This document shows positions 25,873-34,589 of a stretch of DNA of 64,000 bases, in pieces (position 1 is the stretch's first letter; each line of letters starts with the position of its first letter). The notes under the pieces were generated by a model, which had not been told where the DNA came from, searched no databases, and worked only from the letters and a program-made list of their open reading frames with translations. Position numbers and translations under genes: made by a program. The DNA comes from DATJGS01 sp035494735. Lineage in GTDB: Bacteria; Eisenbacteria; RBG-16-71-46. The stretch is taken from contig DATJGS010000026.1 of assembly GCA_035494735.1 (NCBI GenBank), positions 1 through 64,000 on the forward strand, read 5' to 3'.

Positions 25873-26300
25873 GCCGCGGTCCCGATTCGGCGCGCCGCCA
25901 CGCGCGCGAAGTGGCGTTCCGCGTCGCGTATCAGTCGGACCTGACCGGCGACCGGGTCGCGGACGTGTGGGAATCGCGGCGCGAGGAGGAGCGCCTGAGC
26001 GACGATCAGTCGCAGCTCGTCGGCGACGTGCTGGCCGCGCTGGAAGCGCGCGGCACGGAGGTCGACGCCGCGCTGCGCGAGGCCGCGGAGAAGTGGCCGC
26101 TCGAGCGCCTGGCCGCGACCGACCGTTCCGTGCTGCGCACCGCGATCGCCGAGCTGATGGGCCGCGCCGGCACGCCGGCCCGCGTCGTGCTCGACGAGGC
26201 CATCGAGATCGCGCGCCGCTACGGTTCCGAGGAGTCGGGGCGATTCGTGAACGGCGTGCTCGACCGCGTGGCGCGACGCCTGCGCCCGGCGGAGTTCTGA
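25869..26300 (+). CDS. nusB: Transcription antitermination factor NusB
   Basis: 143 aa, GTG overlapping ribH. An all-helical NusB fold: RRHAREVAFRVAYQSD at the N-terminus, WPLERLAATDRSVLRTA in the middle, and VLDEAIEIARRYGSEESGRFVNGVLD at the C-terminus. It binds boxA RNA with NusE in rRNA antitermination. The ribH-nusB linkage is common in bacteria. Confidence 0.93.
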   Translation: MSRGPDSARRHAREVAFRVAYQSDLTGDRVADVWESRREEERLSDDQSQLVGDVLAALEARGTEVDAALREAAEKWPLERLAATDRSVLRTAIAELMGRAGTPARVVLDEAIEIARRYGSEESGRFVNGVLDRVARRLRPAEF

Positions 26301-27025
26301 TGCTGCGCGCCATCCTGTCGGACATCCACGGCAATCTCGAGGCACTGGAGGCGGTGCTGGCGGATCTCGAGCGCGAACGCCCGGCGGCCCTGGCCTGCCT
26401 CGGCGACTTCGTGGGCTACGGCGCGTCGCCGAACGAGTGCGTGGCCACGCTGCGCCCGCGCTGCGAGGCCGCGGTGATCGGCAATCACGACCTCGCCGCC
26501 ATCGGACGGCTCAAGCTCGGCGGTTTCAACTCGGACGCCGCCGCGGCCGCGCGCTGGACCGACGAGACGCTGACCGACGAGACGCGCGCGTGGCTGACGC
26601 AGCTGCCGTATTCCGTGGCCTGGCACGACACGCGCCTCGTGCACGCGTCGCCCGCGCAGCCCGAGGAGTGGCACTACGTGCTGTCGCCGCACGACGCGTC
26701 GCTCGAGTTCGAGAGCTTCGCCGAGTCGCTGTGCCTGATCGGGCATTCGCACTATCCCGGCGCGTTCGAATTCGACGGCAAGGACATCCGCTACTCGCGC
26801 GTTCCGGAGCTGGCGCTGGAGAAGGGCCGGCGCTACATCGTGAACGTGGGCAGCGTGGGCCAGCCGCGCGACGGCGATCCGCGCGCCGCGTACCTGCTGT
26901 GGGACGACCGGGCCGGCATGGTGCGCCACGTCCGCGTCGCGTACGACGTGGATCGCGCCATGCAGCGCATCCGCGACGCGAACCTGCCGGCGTTCCTGGC
27001 CGAGCGCCTGCGCTGGGGGGAGTGA
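26300..27025 (+). CDS. Calcineurin-like metallophosphoesterase
   Basis: 241 aa; ATG 26300 overlaps the nusB stop (TGATG). Metal motifs: SDIHGN (residues 7-12), GDFVGYG, GNHD and GHSH. It resembles YfcE/PrpE-like small phosphodiesterases; substrate not predictable. Its last codons run into the G-tract repeat. Confidence 0.88.
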   Translation: MLRAILSDIHGNLEALEAVLADLERERPAALACLGDFVGYGASPNECVATLRPRCEAAVIGNHDLAAIGRLKLGGFNSDAAAAARWTDETLTDETRAWLTQLPYSVAWHDTRLVHASPAQPEEWHYVLSPHDASLEFESFAESLCLIGHSHYPGAFEFDGKDIRYSRVPELALEKGRRYIVNVGSVGQPRDGDPRAAYLLWDDRAGMVRHVRVAYDVDRAMQRIRDANLPAFLAERLRWGE

Positions 27026-27064
27026 CGTGGGGGGGAGAGAAGCGGGGGGGAGAGAACTGGGGGG
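27015..27064 (+). repeat. 15-bp-period G-tract array (candidate G-quadruplex)
   Basis: Four runs of 6-7 G at 27015-27020, 27029-27035, 27044-27050 and 27059-27064 are each separated by exactly eight bases; the last two spacers are AGAGAAGC and AGAGAACT. The array spans the end of the phosphoesterase gene and the leader of the methyltransferase gene. If read as protein it gives Gly-Gly-Arg-Glu repeats, which I do not consider coding. Confidence 0.85.
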
Positions 27065-27071
27065 AAGAAGC

Positions 27072-27863
27072 GTGACCGACGCCGGCACCCCGCGCCGCGC
27101 CTCGACGCTCGAGCACTGGGAGTCGTACTGGAAGGGGCACGCCGATCTCGACCGCACGTACTCGACGGGCGGACGGCTGTCACGCGAGATCCAGGCCGAC
27201 GGCGACGTGCGCGACCAGCGCGTGCTCGAAGTCGGCGCGGGATCGGGCCGCGACCTGCTGGCCCTGGCCCGCGCCGGCGCGATCGGGATCGTGCTCGACT
27301 ATTCGCCGGCTTCGCTCGAGCTGGTGCGCGCGCAGGCCGCGCGGCTGGGCGTGACCGTGCACCTGGTGCGCGCCGACGCGCTGGCCATGCCGTTCCGCGA
27401 CGGCGCGCTCGACGTGGTGTTCCATCAGGGACTGCTCGAGCACTTCCGCGATCCTCTGCCGCTGCTCCGGGAGAACGCGCGCGTCACGCGCCGCGGCGGG
27501 CGCGTCGTCGTCGACGTGCCGCAGACGTTCCACCTCTACACGGTCATGAAGAACACGCTCATCCTGTTCAACGCGTGGTTCGCCGGCTGGGAGACGCAGT
27601 TCACGCCCGGCGCCCTCGAGCGCTGCTGCCGCGCCGCCGGCCTCGACGTGCGCCGCACGTACGGCGAATTCCTGGTGCCCGGCCTGTGGTACCGCGTCGT
27701 GCGCGAATTGCTCAAGCGCGGCGCCGGCTGGTCGCTGCCGCTCGATCCGGAAGGGCCGCGCGCGTGGCGCGCCGCCTGGGACGGGATGCGCGCGGCGCTG
27801 CTCAGGACCCGGCTCGGGCTGCATCTCGCGCACGTCATCGGCACGGTGGGCGAAAAGCCGTGA
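27072..27863 (+). CDS. Class I SAM-dependent methyltransferase
   Basis: 263 aa. Motif I LEVGAGSGRD (about residues 47-56), the acidic LDYSP, and post-motif FHQGLLEHFRDP mark a UbiE/ methyltransf_11 type. GTG 27072 follows GGGGAAGAAG; GTG 27027 would add 15 repeat-encoded residues and is rejected. It opens the glycan region and is GTGA-coupled to a glycosyltransferase, so a sugar or lipid carrier is a plausible substrate (inference). Confidence 0.82.
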   Translation: MTDAGTPRRASTLEHWESYWKGHADLDRTYSTGGRLSREIQADGDVRDQRVLEVGAGSGRDLLALARAGAIGIVLDYSPASLELVRAQAARLGVTVHLVRADALAMPFRDGALDVVFHQGLLEHFRDPLPLLRENARVTRRGGRVVVDVPQTFHLYTVMKNTLILFNAWFAGWETQFTPGALERCCRAAGLDVRRTYGEFLVPGLWYRVVRELLKRGAGWSLPLDPEGPRAWRAAWDGMRAALLRTRLGLHLAHVIGTVGEKP

Positions 27864-28975
27864 GCGGCCGCCACCTGCTGGCGGTCAACTTTCGCGACCC
27901 CGCGCATCCGGAAGCGGGGGGCGCCGAGCTGCACCTCGAGGAGATCCTGCTGGAGGCCGTGCGCCGCGGCTGGCGCGTGACGTGGCTGGCGACCGGGTTT
28001 CCCGGCGGCCGCGCGGACGACGAGCATCGCGGCATGCGCATCGCGCGGCGCGGCACGTGGTGGAACTTCAACTTCGTGGTGCCCGGCGTGCTGCGCCGCG
28101 AATTCGCGGCGCCGGCGCCGGACCTGATCGTGGAGGACATCAACAAGGTGCCGTGCCTGACGCCGTGGTGGACCTCCGCGCCGGTGGCGGCGATCGTGCC
28201 CCACCTGTTCGGCGCGACCGCGTTCCGCGAGACCGCGCCCCCGCTCGCGCTGTACGTCGTGGCGCTCGAGGCGCTGATCCCGGGCGTGTACCGGGGTTCG
28301 CGCTTCCTGGCGATCTCCGAGAGCACGCGCGACGATCTCGTGCGCCGCGGGGTGTCCGCGTCGCGCGTGAGCGTCGTGCATTGCGGTCTCGACCACGAGA
28401 CGTACCGCGTCGACGCGAGCGTCGCGAAGAGCCCGCGGCCGACGCTGCTGTACGTCGGGCGGGTGCGCCGCTACAAGGGCATCGACTGGCTGCTGCGCGC
28501 GCTGCGCCGGGTGCGCCGCCGCGTTCCGGACGCCCGGCTGCAGGTGGTGGGCGACGGCCCGCACCTGGCCGAGGCCCGCCTGATCGCGGCGCAACTCGGG
28601 CTCGCTCCGTCCGTCGAGTTCCTCGGCTTCCTGCCGCGCGCCGAGAAGGTGCGGCGCATGCAGGAGGCGTGGGCGGTCGTCCAGCCGTCGCCGAAGGAGG
28701 GCTGGGGGCTCACGGTGGTCGAGGCCGGCGCGTGCGGGACGGCGGTCGTGGCCGCGAACAGCCCGGGGCTGCGCGACTCGGTGAAGGACGGCGTCACCGG
28801 GTTGCTCGTGCCGCATGATGACGACGACAAGCTGGCCGACGCGCTGGCCCGCGTGCTCGAAGACGCGCCGTTGCGCGAGCGTCTGGCGGCGGGAGGCGTC
28901 GAATGGGCCGCGCGCTTCCGCTGGGACGACTGCGCGCGCCGTTCGCTCGACGCGCTGAGCGGGGCGACGGCATGA
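27860..28975 (+). CDS. GT4-family glycosyltransferase
   Basis: 371 aa, GT-B fold. Acceptor side: NFRDPAHPEAGGAELHLEEI. Donor side: YVGRVRRYKGIDWLL, then PSPKEGWGLTVVEAGACGTAVVA (the EX7E-like segment, shown in two parts here: PSPKEGWG and VVEAGACGTAVVA). Cytoplasmic, nucleotide-sugar dependent; sugar unknown. Confidence 0.87.
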   Translation: MSGRHLLAVNFRDPAHPEAGGAELHLEEILLEAVRRGWRVTWLATGFPGGRADDEHRGMRIARRGTWWNFNFVVPGVLRREFAAPAPDLIVEDINKVPCLTPWWTSAPVAAIVPHLFGATAFRETAPPLALYVVALEALIPGVYRGSRFLAISESTRDDLVRRGVSASRVSVVHCGLDHETYRVDASVAKSPRPTLLYVGRVRRYKGIDWLLRALRRVRRRVPDARLQVVGDGPHLAEARLIAAQLGLAPSVEFLGFLPRAEKVRRMQEAWAVVQPSPKEGWGLTVVEAGACGTAVVAANSPGLRDSVKDGVTGLLVPHDDDDKLADALARVLEDAPLRERLAAGGVEWAARFRWDDCARRSLDALSGATA

Positions 28976-28990
28976 GGGCGACGGTATGAG
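28963..28990. repeat. 14-bp tandem duplication at a gene junction
   Basis: GGCGACGGCATGAG (28963-28976) and GGCGACGGTATGAG (28977-28990) differ by one base and span the glycosyltransferase stop codon. Confidence 0.75.
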
Positions 28991-29002
28991 GAGGGCGCGG
29001 GC

Positions 29003-30004
29003 GTGAGCGGAGCGGGCGGCAAGAAGAGCGCGCGTGGCGTGATCGCGATCGGCATCAAGGTGCTGATCAGCGTCGCGCTCATGGCGTTCCTGTTCGCGCG
29101 CGTGCCGTTCCACGACGTGCGCCTGACGCTGGCCGCGGCGGACGAGCGCTGGCTGATCGCGGCCGGCGCGCTGCTGTTCGCGAGCAACTTGCTGGGCTCG
29201 TATCAGTGGGGCGCGCTGCTCGACGCCGTCGAGATCCGGCTGCCGTTCTGGAAGGTGTGCGCGTACTACCACGTCGGACTGTTCTTCAACAATTTCCTGC
29301 CGGCCAACATCGGCGGCGACATCGCGCGTGTCGTCGATGCGTCGCGCGCCGGCCCGAGCAAGGCAGCCGCGGTCTCGACCGTGCTGATGGACCGCCTCAT
29401 AGGCACCGTGGCCCTGGCCGGCCTCGCGCTCGTGTGCACGCTTCCGGCCATCGACCGATTCCACCTGAGGGTCGCGTACCTGGCCCTGGTCGGGTTCTTC
29501 GTGCTCAGCGTGACGCTGGTCTGGGCGGTGTTCCATCCGCGCGCCCTGCCCGCGCTCGAGGGCGTCCTGGGGCGCGTGGGTCTGGGATCCCTGAAGCCCC
29601 ACCTCGACGACCTGGCCGCGCGCCTGGCCACGTTCCGCGATCAGCGCGGGCTGGCGCTGCGCCTCGTCTGCCTGGCGCTCGTCATCCAGGTGTCGCGCAT
29701 CTTCGTGCACGTGCTCGTGGCCCGGGCGCTCGGCATCCACCTGCCGCTCACGTACTTCTTCCTTTTCGTGCCCTTGCTCGCGGTGGTAGTTTCGCTGCCC
29801 ATCTCGTTGAACGGCATCGGCCTGCGCGAAGGAGCGGGGATCGTCCTGTTCGGGCTGGTGGGTGTGGACCGCACGCGGGCGTTCTCGCTGCAGTTCAGCA
29901 CCTACCTCGTCGCGGTCGCGGTGAGTCTCATCGGGGGGTTGGTGTTCCTGGCGCGCATTCCGCACCGTCGCGCCGAGGCGAGGAAGCTCGGGAGGAGTGC
30001 GTGA
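29003..30004 (+). CDS. UPF0104/lysylphosphatidylglycerol-synthase-TM-like membrane protein
   Basis: 333 aa with about eight membrane helices. The segment FFNNFLPANIGGDIARV and the later SLPISLNGIGLREG are hallmarks of the UPF0104 / LPG synthase TM (AglD-like flippase) family. Members near glycosyltransferases are thought to act in lipid-linked sugar handling or transport. GTG 29003. The stop overlaps the next gene's GTG. Confidence 0.87.
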   Translation: MSGAGGKKSARGVIAIGIKVLISVALMAFLFARVPFHDVRLTLAAADERWLIAAGALLFASNLLGSYQWGALLDAVEIRLPFWKVCAYYHVGLFFNNFLPANIGGDIARVVDASRAGPSKAAAVSTVLMDRLIGTVALAGLALVCTLPAIDRFHLRVAYLALVGFFVLSVTLVWAVFHPRALPALEGVLGRVGLGSLKPHLDDLAARLATFRDQRGLALRLVCLALVIQVSRIFVHVLVARALGIHLPLTYFFLFVPLLAVVVSLPISLNGIGLREGAGIVLFGLVGVDRTRAFSLQFSTYLVAVAVSLIGGLVFLARIPHRRAEARKLGRSA

Positions 30005-32673
30005 TCGATCTGGACAAGCGCGCCACGCCGTGGATCGGCTTGGGAGTGTTCCTGCTGGCCGCCGCCGTCTACTTCATCACCCTGACCCCCACGGTCCCGT
30101 TCTGGGACTCCGGCGAATTCATCGCCGTCTCGTACATCCTCGGCATCCCGCACCCGCCGGGCACGCCGTTCTACGTGATGCTCGGCCGCCTGGCCACGCT
30201 CGTGCCCATCTCGACGATCGCGCAGCGCGTGAACGGGCTGTCCGCGCTGGCCTCGGCGCTCGCCGTCCTGCTCACGTACCTGACGACGCTGCGCCTGATC
30301 CGTCTCGCGCAGGGCCGCGGGCCGGCCGGCGCCCACGAATCCAGCGACGCCCAGGTGCCCTCGATGTGGCGCGGCGAAATGCTGGCCCAGATCGGCGCGG
30401 TGATCGGCGCCCTGATGCTGGCCTGGTCCGACAACTTCTGGGAGAACAGTATCGAGGCCGAGGTCTACTCGATGATGAGCCTGGCCCAGATCCTGGTGTT
30501 CTGGCTCGGGCTCCGCTGGTGGGAGGCGCACGAGAAGCGCCCGACGGCCGGGCCGCTGCTGCTGTGCGTGTACGTCATGTGGCTGAGCGTGGGCCTGCAC
30601 CTGGGCGTCGGCATGATGGGCCTGCCGCTCGTGCTGCTGGTGTGGCTCGTCGACTGGCGCGCGGCGATCGTCTTCGTGATGCCGTTCCTGTCCGTGCTCG
30701 GCGTGACGTGGGGCCTCGAACGCATGGCCGGGATCGTGCTGATCCTTTCGTCGCTGACGTTCCTGGTCTACGCGATCCAGCGCAAACTGAGCGGCCTCCT
30801 GTGGGGGATCGGCGCCGTGTGCACGGGCATCGCCTGCGTGCCGGCGTTCGGCGACGCGAACTTCGACTGGAAGACCGGCTCGCTCGCGGTCGCGGCCATC
30901 GCCGTGCCGCTGATTCCCCTCGCGCGGCGCACGCGCGAAGGGCGGCTCATCGCGCTCGCCCTGTTCCTGATGGCGGCCGGCTATTCGACGCACGTCTACC
31001 TGCCGATCCGCGCCGCGCAGCATCCGGCCATCAACGAGGGCAATCCCTCGACGTGGGAAAGCCTGCGCTACCTGCTCGAGCGCAAGCAGTACGGCGAGAG
31101 CAGCATGTTCACGCGGCGCGGGCCGTGGTCCGCGCAGCTCGACAAGGAGTTCTGGCGCTACTGGAAGCGCCAGTGGCCGCTCGCCGAGTCGCCGGCGCTG
31201 CACGGCGTGAGCGGGGCGCGCGCCGAGCCGCGCGCGTGGCAGTACCTGATCCCGTTGTTGCTCGGGCTCGCCGGCACGTTCTATCTGGCGCGTGAACGCA
31301 TTTCGTTCCTGACCACGGGCTGTCTGTTCGCGTTCGCCACCGTGGGGATGATCGTGTTCCTGAACTTCACGGACCACGAAGTGCGCGACCGCGACTACTT
31401 CTTCACGACCGGCTATCACGTGTACGCGATCCTGATCGGGATCGGGGTCACGTGGCTGATCGGGTGGGTGCGCGACGCGTTCCGTTCGGAGCAGCAGCGC
31501 TCGCTCGCGACCCTCGGCACCGTCGTGCTGCTCGCCGTGCTGCCGGTGCTCGTGCTGCGCAGCCTGTGGTTCACGCACGACCGCCGCGGCAACTACGTCG
31601 CGCACGACTACGCGTACAACATGCTGGCGCCGCTCGCGCCGAACAGCTTCGTGGTCACGAACGGCGACAACGACACGTTCCCGCTCTGGTACATCCAGCA
31701 GGTCGAGAACGTGCGCAAGGACGTCCGCGTCGTGAACCTGAGCCTGCTGAACACGGACTGGTACATCAAGCAGCTGCGCGACGAGGCGCCGAAAGTGCCG
31801 ATCACGCTGAACGACGACGCGGTCCGCCTGCTCGGCGCCGGCGCCGTCCAGGACTCGGCGGGGCGCATCATCTACACGAACCAGTTCATGATCCAGCACA
31901 TCATGCAGGTGAACGCCGAGCCACACGGCTGGAAGTCGAAACCGTACTTCGCCGTCACCGTGCCCGAGCACATGGGCCTCGACAAGAACTTCTCGCTCGA
32001 GGGCCTCGTGTACCGCGTGAACCCGGACACGCTCGGGCCGGAAGTCGACGAGCCCAAGACGCGCGAGGAGCTGTACCACGTGTTCAAGTACCGTGGACTG
32101 TTCAACGCGGACGGCTCGTGGGACACGACCGTGTACAAGGACGAGAACGCCGCGACGCTGTCGCGCAACTACGCGGCCGCGCACCTCCAACTCGCGTTCC
32201 TGTACCGGCGCGAGGGGCACCTGGACCGGGCGATCACCGAGATGGAGCGGGTCGCGCGCATGTTCCCGGATTACACCGAGGTCATGATCCCACTCGGCGG
32301 CTTCTACATGGACAACGGCGACACCGGGCGCGCGGTCGAATTGTTCCATCACCTGACGCAGGTCAATCCGACGAACCCCGAAGGGCATTACTACTACGGC
32401 GTCACGTTGTTCTACCGCGGACAGACTGCCGCCGCCGTGCACGAGTTCGATCAGGCGATCGCGCTCAACCCGGACTACAACATGGCGTACTACGCCTCGT
32501 ACTACGCGCTCACCCAGGCCGGCGATCACGAGCGCGCGCTGTCCTATCTCGAACACTGGCTGGACGGCCATCCGACGGACCAGCAGGCGCGCGCGCTGCT
32601 CGAGAGCCAGCGCGGCGCGCCGCTCAAGGGCACGAGCCCGCTGCCCCGGCCGCCGTCGCCGGTGGTGCCCTGA
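30001..32673 (+). CDS. DUF2723 GT-C-like membrane protein with C-terminal TPR repeats
   Basis: 890 aa. About the first 540 residues are polytopic. WDSGEFIAVSYILGIPHPPG in the first external loop is the DUF2723 signature, with acidic residues like the catalytic site of protein O-mannosyltransferases. A soluble external domain with NGDNDTFPLWYIQ follows. The last 180 residues hold about three TPR units (AITEMERVARMFPDY; AVELFHHLTQVNP; AVHEFDQAIALNP). Inference: transfer of a sugar from a polyprenyl-phosphate donor, with TPRs binding partners. GTGA-coupled to the upstream gene. Confidence 0.86.
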   Translation: MIDLDKRATPWIGLGVFLLAAAVYFITLTPTVPFWDSGEFIAVSYILGIPHPPGTPFYVMLGRLATLVPISTIAQRVNGLSALASALAVLLTYLTTLRLIRLAQGRGPAGAHESSDAQVPSMWRGEMLAQIGAVIGALMLAWSDNFWENSIEAEVYSMMSLAQILVFWLGLRWWEAHEKRPTAGPLLLCVYVMWLSVGLHLGVGMMGLPLVLLVWLVDWRAAIVFVMPFLSVLGVTWGLERMAGIVLILSSLTFLVYAIQRKLSGLLWGIGAVCTGIACVPAFGDANFDWKTGSLAVAAIAVPLIPLARRTREGRLIALALFLMAAGYSTHVYLPIRAAQHPAINEGNPSTWESLRYLLERKQYGESSMFTRRGPWSAQLDKEFWRYWKRQWPLAESPALHGVSGARAEPRAWQYLIPLLLGLAGTFYLARERISFLTTGCLFAFATVGMIVFLNFTDHEVRDRDYFFTTGYHVYAILIGIGVTWLIGWVRDAFRSEQQRSLATLGTVVLLAVLPVLVLRSLWFTHDRRGNYVAHDYAYNMLAPLAPNSFVVTNGDNDTFPLWYIQQVENVRKDVRVVNLSLLNTDWYIKQLRDEAPKVPITLNDDAVRLLGAGAVQDSAGRIIYTNQFMIQHIMQVNAEPHGWKSKPYFAVTVPEHMGLDKNFSLEGLVYRVNPDTLGPEVDEPKTREELYHVFKYRGLFNADGSWDTTVYKDENAATLSRNYAAAHLQLAFLYRREGHLDRAITEMERVARMFPDYTEVMIPLGGFYMDNGDTGRAVELFHHLTQVNPTNPEGHYYYGVTLFYRGQTAAAVHEFDQAIALNPDYNMAYYASYYALTQAGDHERALSYLEHWLDGHPTDQQARALLESQRGAPLKGTSPLPRPPSPVVP

Positions 32674-32685
32674 GCCGGATCGTCC

Positions 32686-33645
32686 ATGGCTGAGCCGCGC
32701 GCGCTGGTGACCGGAGCCGCCGGGTTCATCGGCTCGCATCTCGTCGAGCGGCTGCTCGCCGACGGCGTGCGGGTCACGGGCGTCGACGCGTTCACCGACT
32801 ACTACGACCCGCAGCTCAAGCGCGCGAACCTGAAGCGCGCGCTGGCCTCGCCGCACTTCACGCTCCTCGAGCTGGACCTCGGGGATGCCGATCTCGCGCG
32901 CCTGCCCGAGGTCGACGTCGTGTTCCACCAGGCCGCGCAGGCCGGCGTGCGCGCGTCGTGGGGCGCCGACTTCGCGACGTACGCGCACCACAACGTGCTC
33001 GCGACGCAGCGCCTGCTCGAGCGCTACCGCGACGCGCCGCTCGAGCGCTTCGTGTACGCGTCGTCGAGTTCGGTGTACGGCGACGCCGAGAAGTTCCCGA
33101 CGGACGAGTCGCTGCTGCCGCGCCCGTTTTCACCGTACGGCGTCACGAAGCTGGCCGGCGAGCATCTCGTGCTGCTGTACGGCCGCAACTTCTCGCTGCC
33201 GGTCGTGGGGCTGCGCTACTTCACGGTGTACGGCCCACGCCAGCGCCCGGACATGGCGTTTCACCGCTTCTGCCGCGCGCTGCTGAAGGGCGAGCCGATC
33301 ACCGTGTACGGCGACGGCACGCAGTCGCGCGATTTCACGTACATCGACGACGCGATCGAGGCCAACGTGCGCGCCTGGAAGCGCGCGGCGCCGCAGGGCG
33401 TCTACAACGTGGGCGGCGGTTCCCAGGTCGAGGTGCTGGAAGCGATCCGCATCCTCGAGCGCGCGCTCGGCCGGCACGCCGACCTGCGCTTCGAGCCGCG
33501 CCCGCCCGGCGATCCGCTGAAGACGCGCGCCGACGCTTCCCGCCTCGAGCGCGACCTCGCGTTCCGCCCGGCGACGCCGATCGAGCGCGGGCTGCCCGCC
33601 GAGGCCGAATGGGCGAAGGACCTGTACGCCGCGGTGAGCGCGTGA
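32686..33645 (+). CDS. NAD-dependent sugar epimerase, UDP-glucuronate 4-epimerase-like
   Basis: 319 aa extended SDR. GAAGFIGSHL (NAD), the YYDPQLKRANL loop typical of UDP-glucuronate 4-epimerases, SSSSVYG, and the catalytic Tyr-x3-Lys in YGVTKLAGE. It probably converts UDP-GlcA to UDP-GalA or a similar pair for the glycan. Confidence 0.87.
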   Translation: MAEPRALVTGAAGFIGSHLVERLLADGVRVTGVDAFTDYYDPQLKRANLKRALASPHFTLLELDLGDADLARLPEVDVVFHQAAQAGVRASWGADFATYAHHNVLATQRLLERYRDAPLERFVYASSSSVYGDAEKFPTDESLLPRPFSPYGVTKLAGEHLVLLYGRNFSLPVVGLRYFTVYGPRQRPDMAFHRFCRALLKGEPITVYGDGTQSRDFTYIDDAIEANVRAWKRAAPQGVYNVGGGSQVEVLEAIRILERALGRHADLRFEPRPPGDPLKTRADASRLERDLAFRPATPIERGLPAEAEWAKDLYAAVSA

Positions 33646-34589
33646 GCGCGGCGCCGCTGCTGTCCGTCGTCGTTCCCGCGTGGAACGAGGCGGAGAGCCT
33701 GCCCGAGCTGCAGCGCGAGCTGCAGGGCGTGCTCGACGCGCTCGGGCAGACGTGGGAGGTCATCTACGTCGACGACGGCTCGCGCGACGGCACGGATCGG
33801 GCGATCGCCGCGCTCGCGGCCGCGGACCGGCGCGTGCGCGGCGTCTCGCTGCGCCGCAACTTCGGCAAGTCGGCGGCGCTCGCGACCGGCTTCAAGCTGG
33901 CGCGCGGCGAGCGCGTGATCACGATGGACGCCGACCTGCAGGACGATCCCGCCGAGCTGCCGCGACTGCTCGAGGCGCTGGAAGGCGGCTTCGACCTGGT
34001 GTCGGGCTGGAAGCGCAACCGCCAGGACCCGCTCACGAAGACGCTCCCGTCGCGGCTGTTCAACGCGGTCACGTCGATGGTGGCGGGCGTGCGCCTGCAC
34101 GACTTCAACTGCGGCTTCAAGGCGTACCGGCGCGAAGTCACGGAGGCGCTCGAAGTGTACGGCGAGCTGCACCGCTTCATGCCCGCGCTCGCGCACTGGC
34201 GCGGCTTCAAGGTCGGCGAGATCCCGGTGCACCACCGGGCGCGCCGCTTCGGGCACAGCAAATTCGGGGCGTCGCGCTTCGTGAACGGCTTCCTCGACCT
34301 GATGAGCGCGGCGTTCATTTCCACGTCGGCCCTGAAGCCGCTGCACGTGTTCGGGCGCATCGGCCTCGCGTTCCTGGCCTCCGGCGTCGGGCTCGGCCTG
34401 TGGTTCGTGGCGTTGTGGCTGCGCGGCGAGCCGATGCACGTGCGCCCGCTCATGCTGTTCGGCGCCGGCCTCGTGCTGCTCGGCATCCAGTTCATCTTGA
34501 TGGGCCTGCTCGGCGAGATGATCGCGAACATGGGCGCGCGCGCCGACTATCCGATCAAGCGCGCGTACGACGGGGACGGCCCGGCGTGA
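33642..34589 (+). CDS. GT2 polyprenyl-phosphate glycosyltransferase (DPM1/GtrB-like) with two C-terminal helices
   Basis: 315 aa, GTGA overlap. A GT-A domain with VVPAWNEAESLPEL, VDDGSRDGT and DADLQDDP (metal). Two membrane helices follow in the last 100 residues (FGRIGLAFLASGVGLG; LMLFGAGLVLLGIQF). Such proteins load a sugar onto undecaprenyl phosphate at the inner face, making donors for GT-C enzymes such as the DUF2723 protein upstream. Confidence 0.88.
   Translation: MSAAPLLSVVVPAWNEAESLPELQRELQGVLDALGQTWEVIYVDDGSRDGTDRAIAALAAADRRVRGVSLRRNFGKSAALATGFKLARGERVITMDADLQDDPAELPRLLEALEGGFDLVSGWKRNRQDPLTKTLPSRLFNAVTSMVAGVRLHDFNCGFKAYRREVTEALEVYGELHRFMPALAHWRGFKVGEIPVHHRARRFGHSKFGASRFVNGFLDLMSAAFISTSALKPLHVFGRIGLAFLASGVGLGLWFVALWLRGEPMHVRPLMLFGAGLVLLGIQFILMGLLGEMIANMGARADYPIKRAYDGDGPA

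Noticed and set aside
27027..27071. Start of the methyltransferase at GTG 27027
   Set aside because: It would translate the 15-bp DNA repeat into Gly-Gly-Arg-Glu units; GTG 27072 has a good Shine-Dalgarno and begins the family-like sequence soon after.
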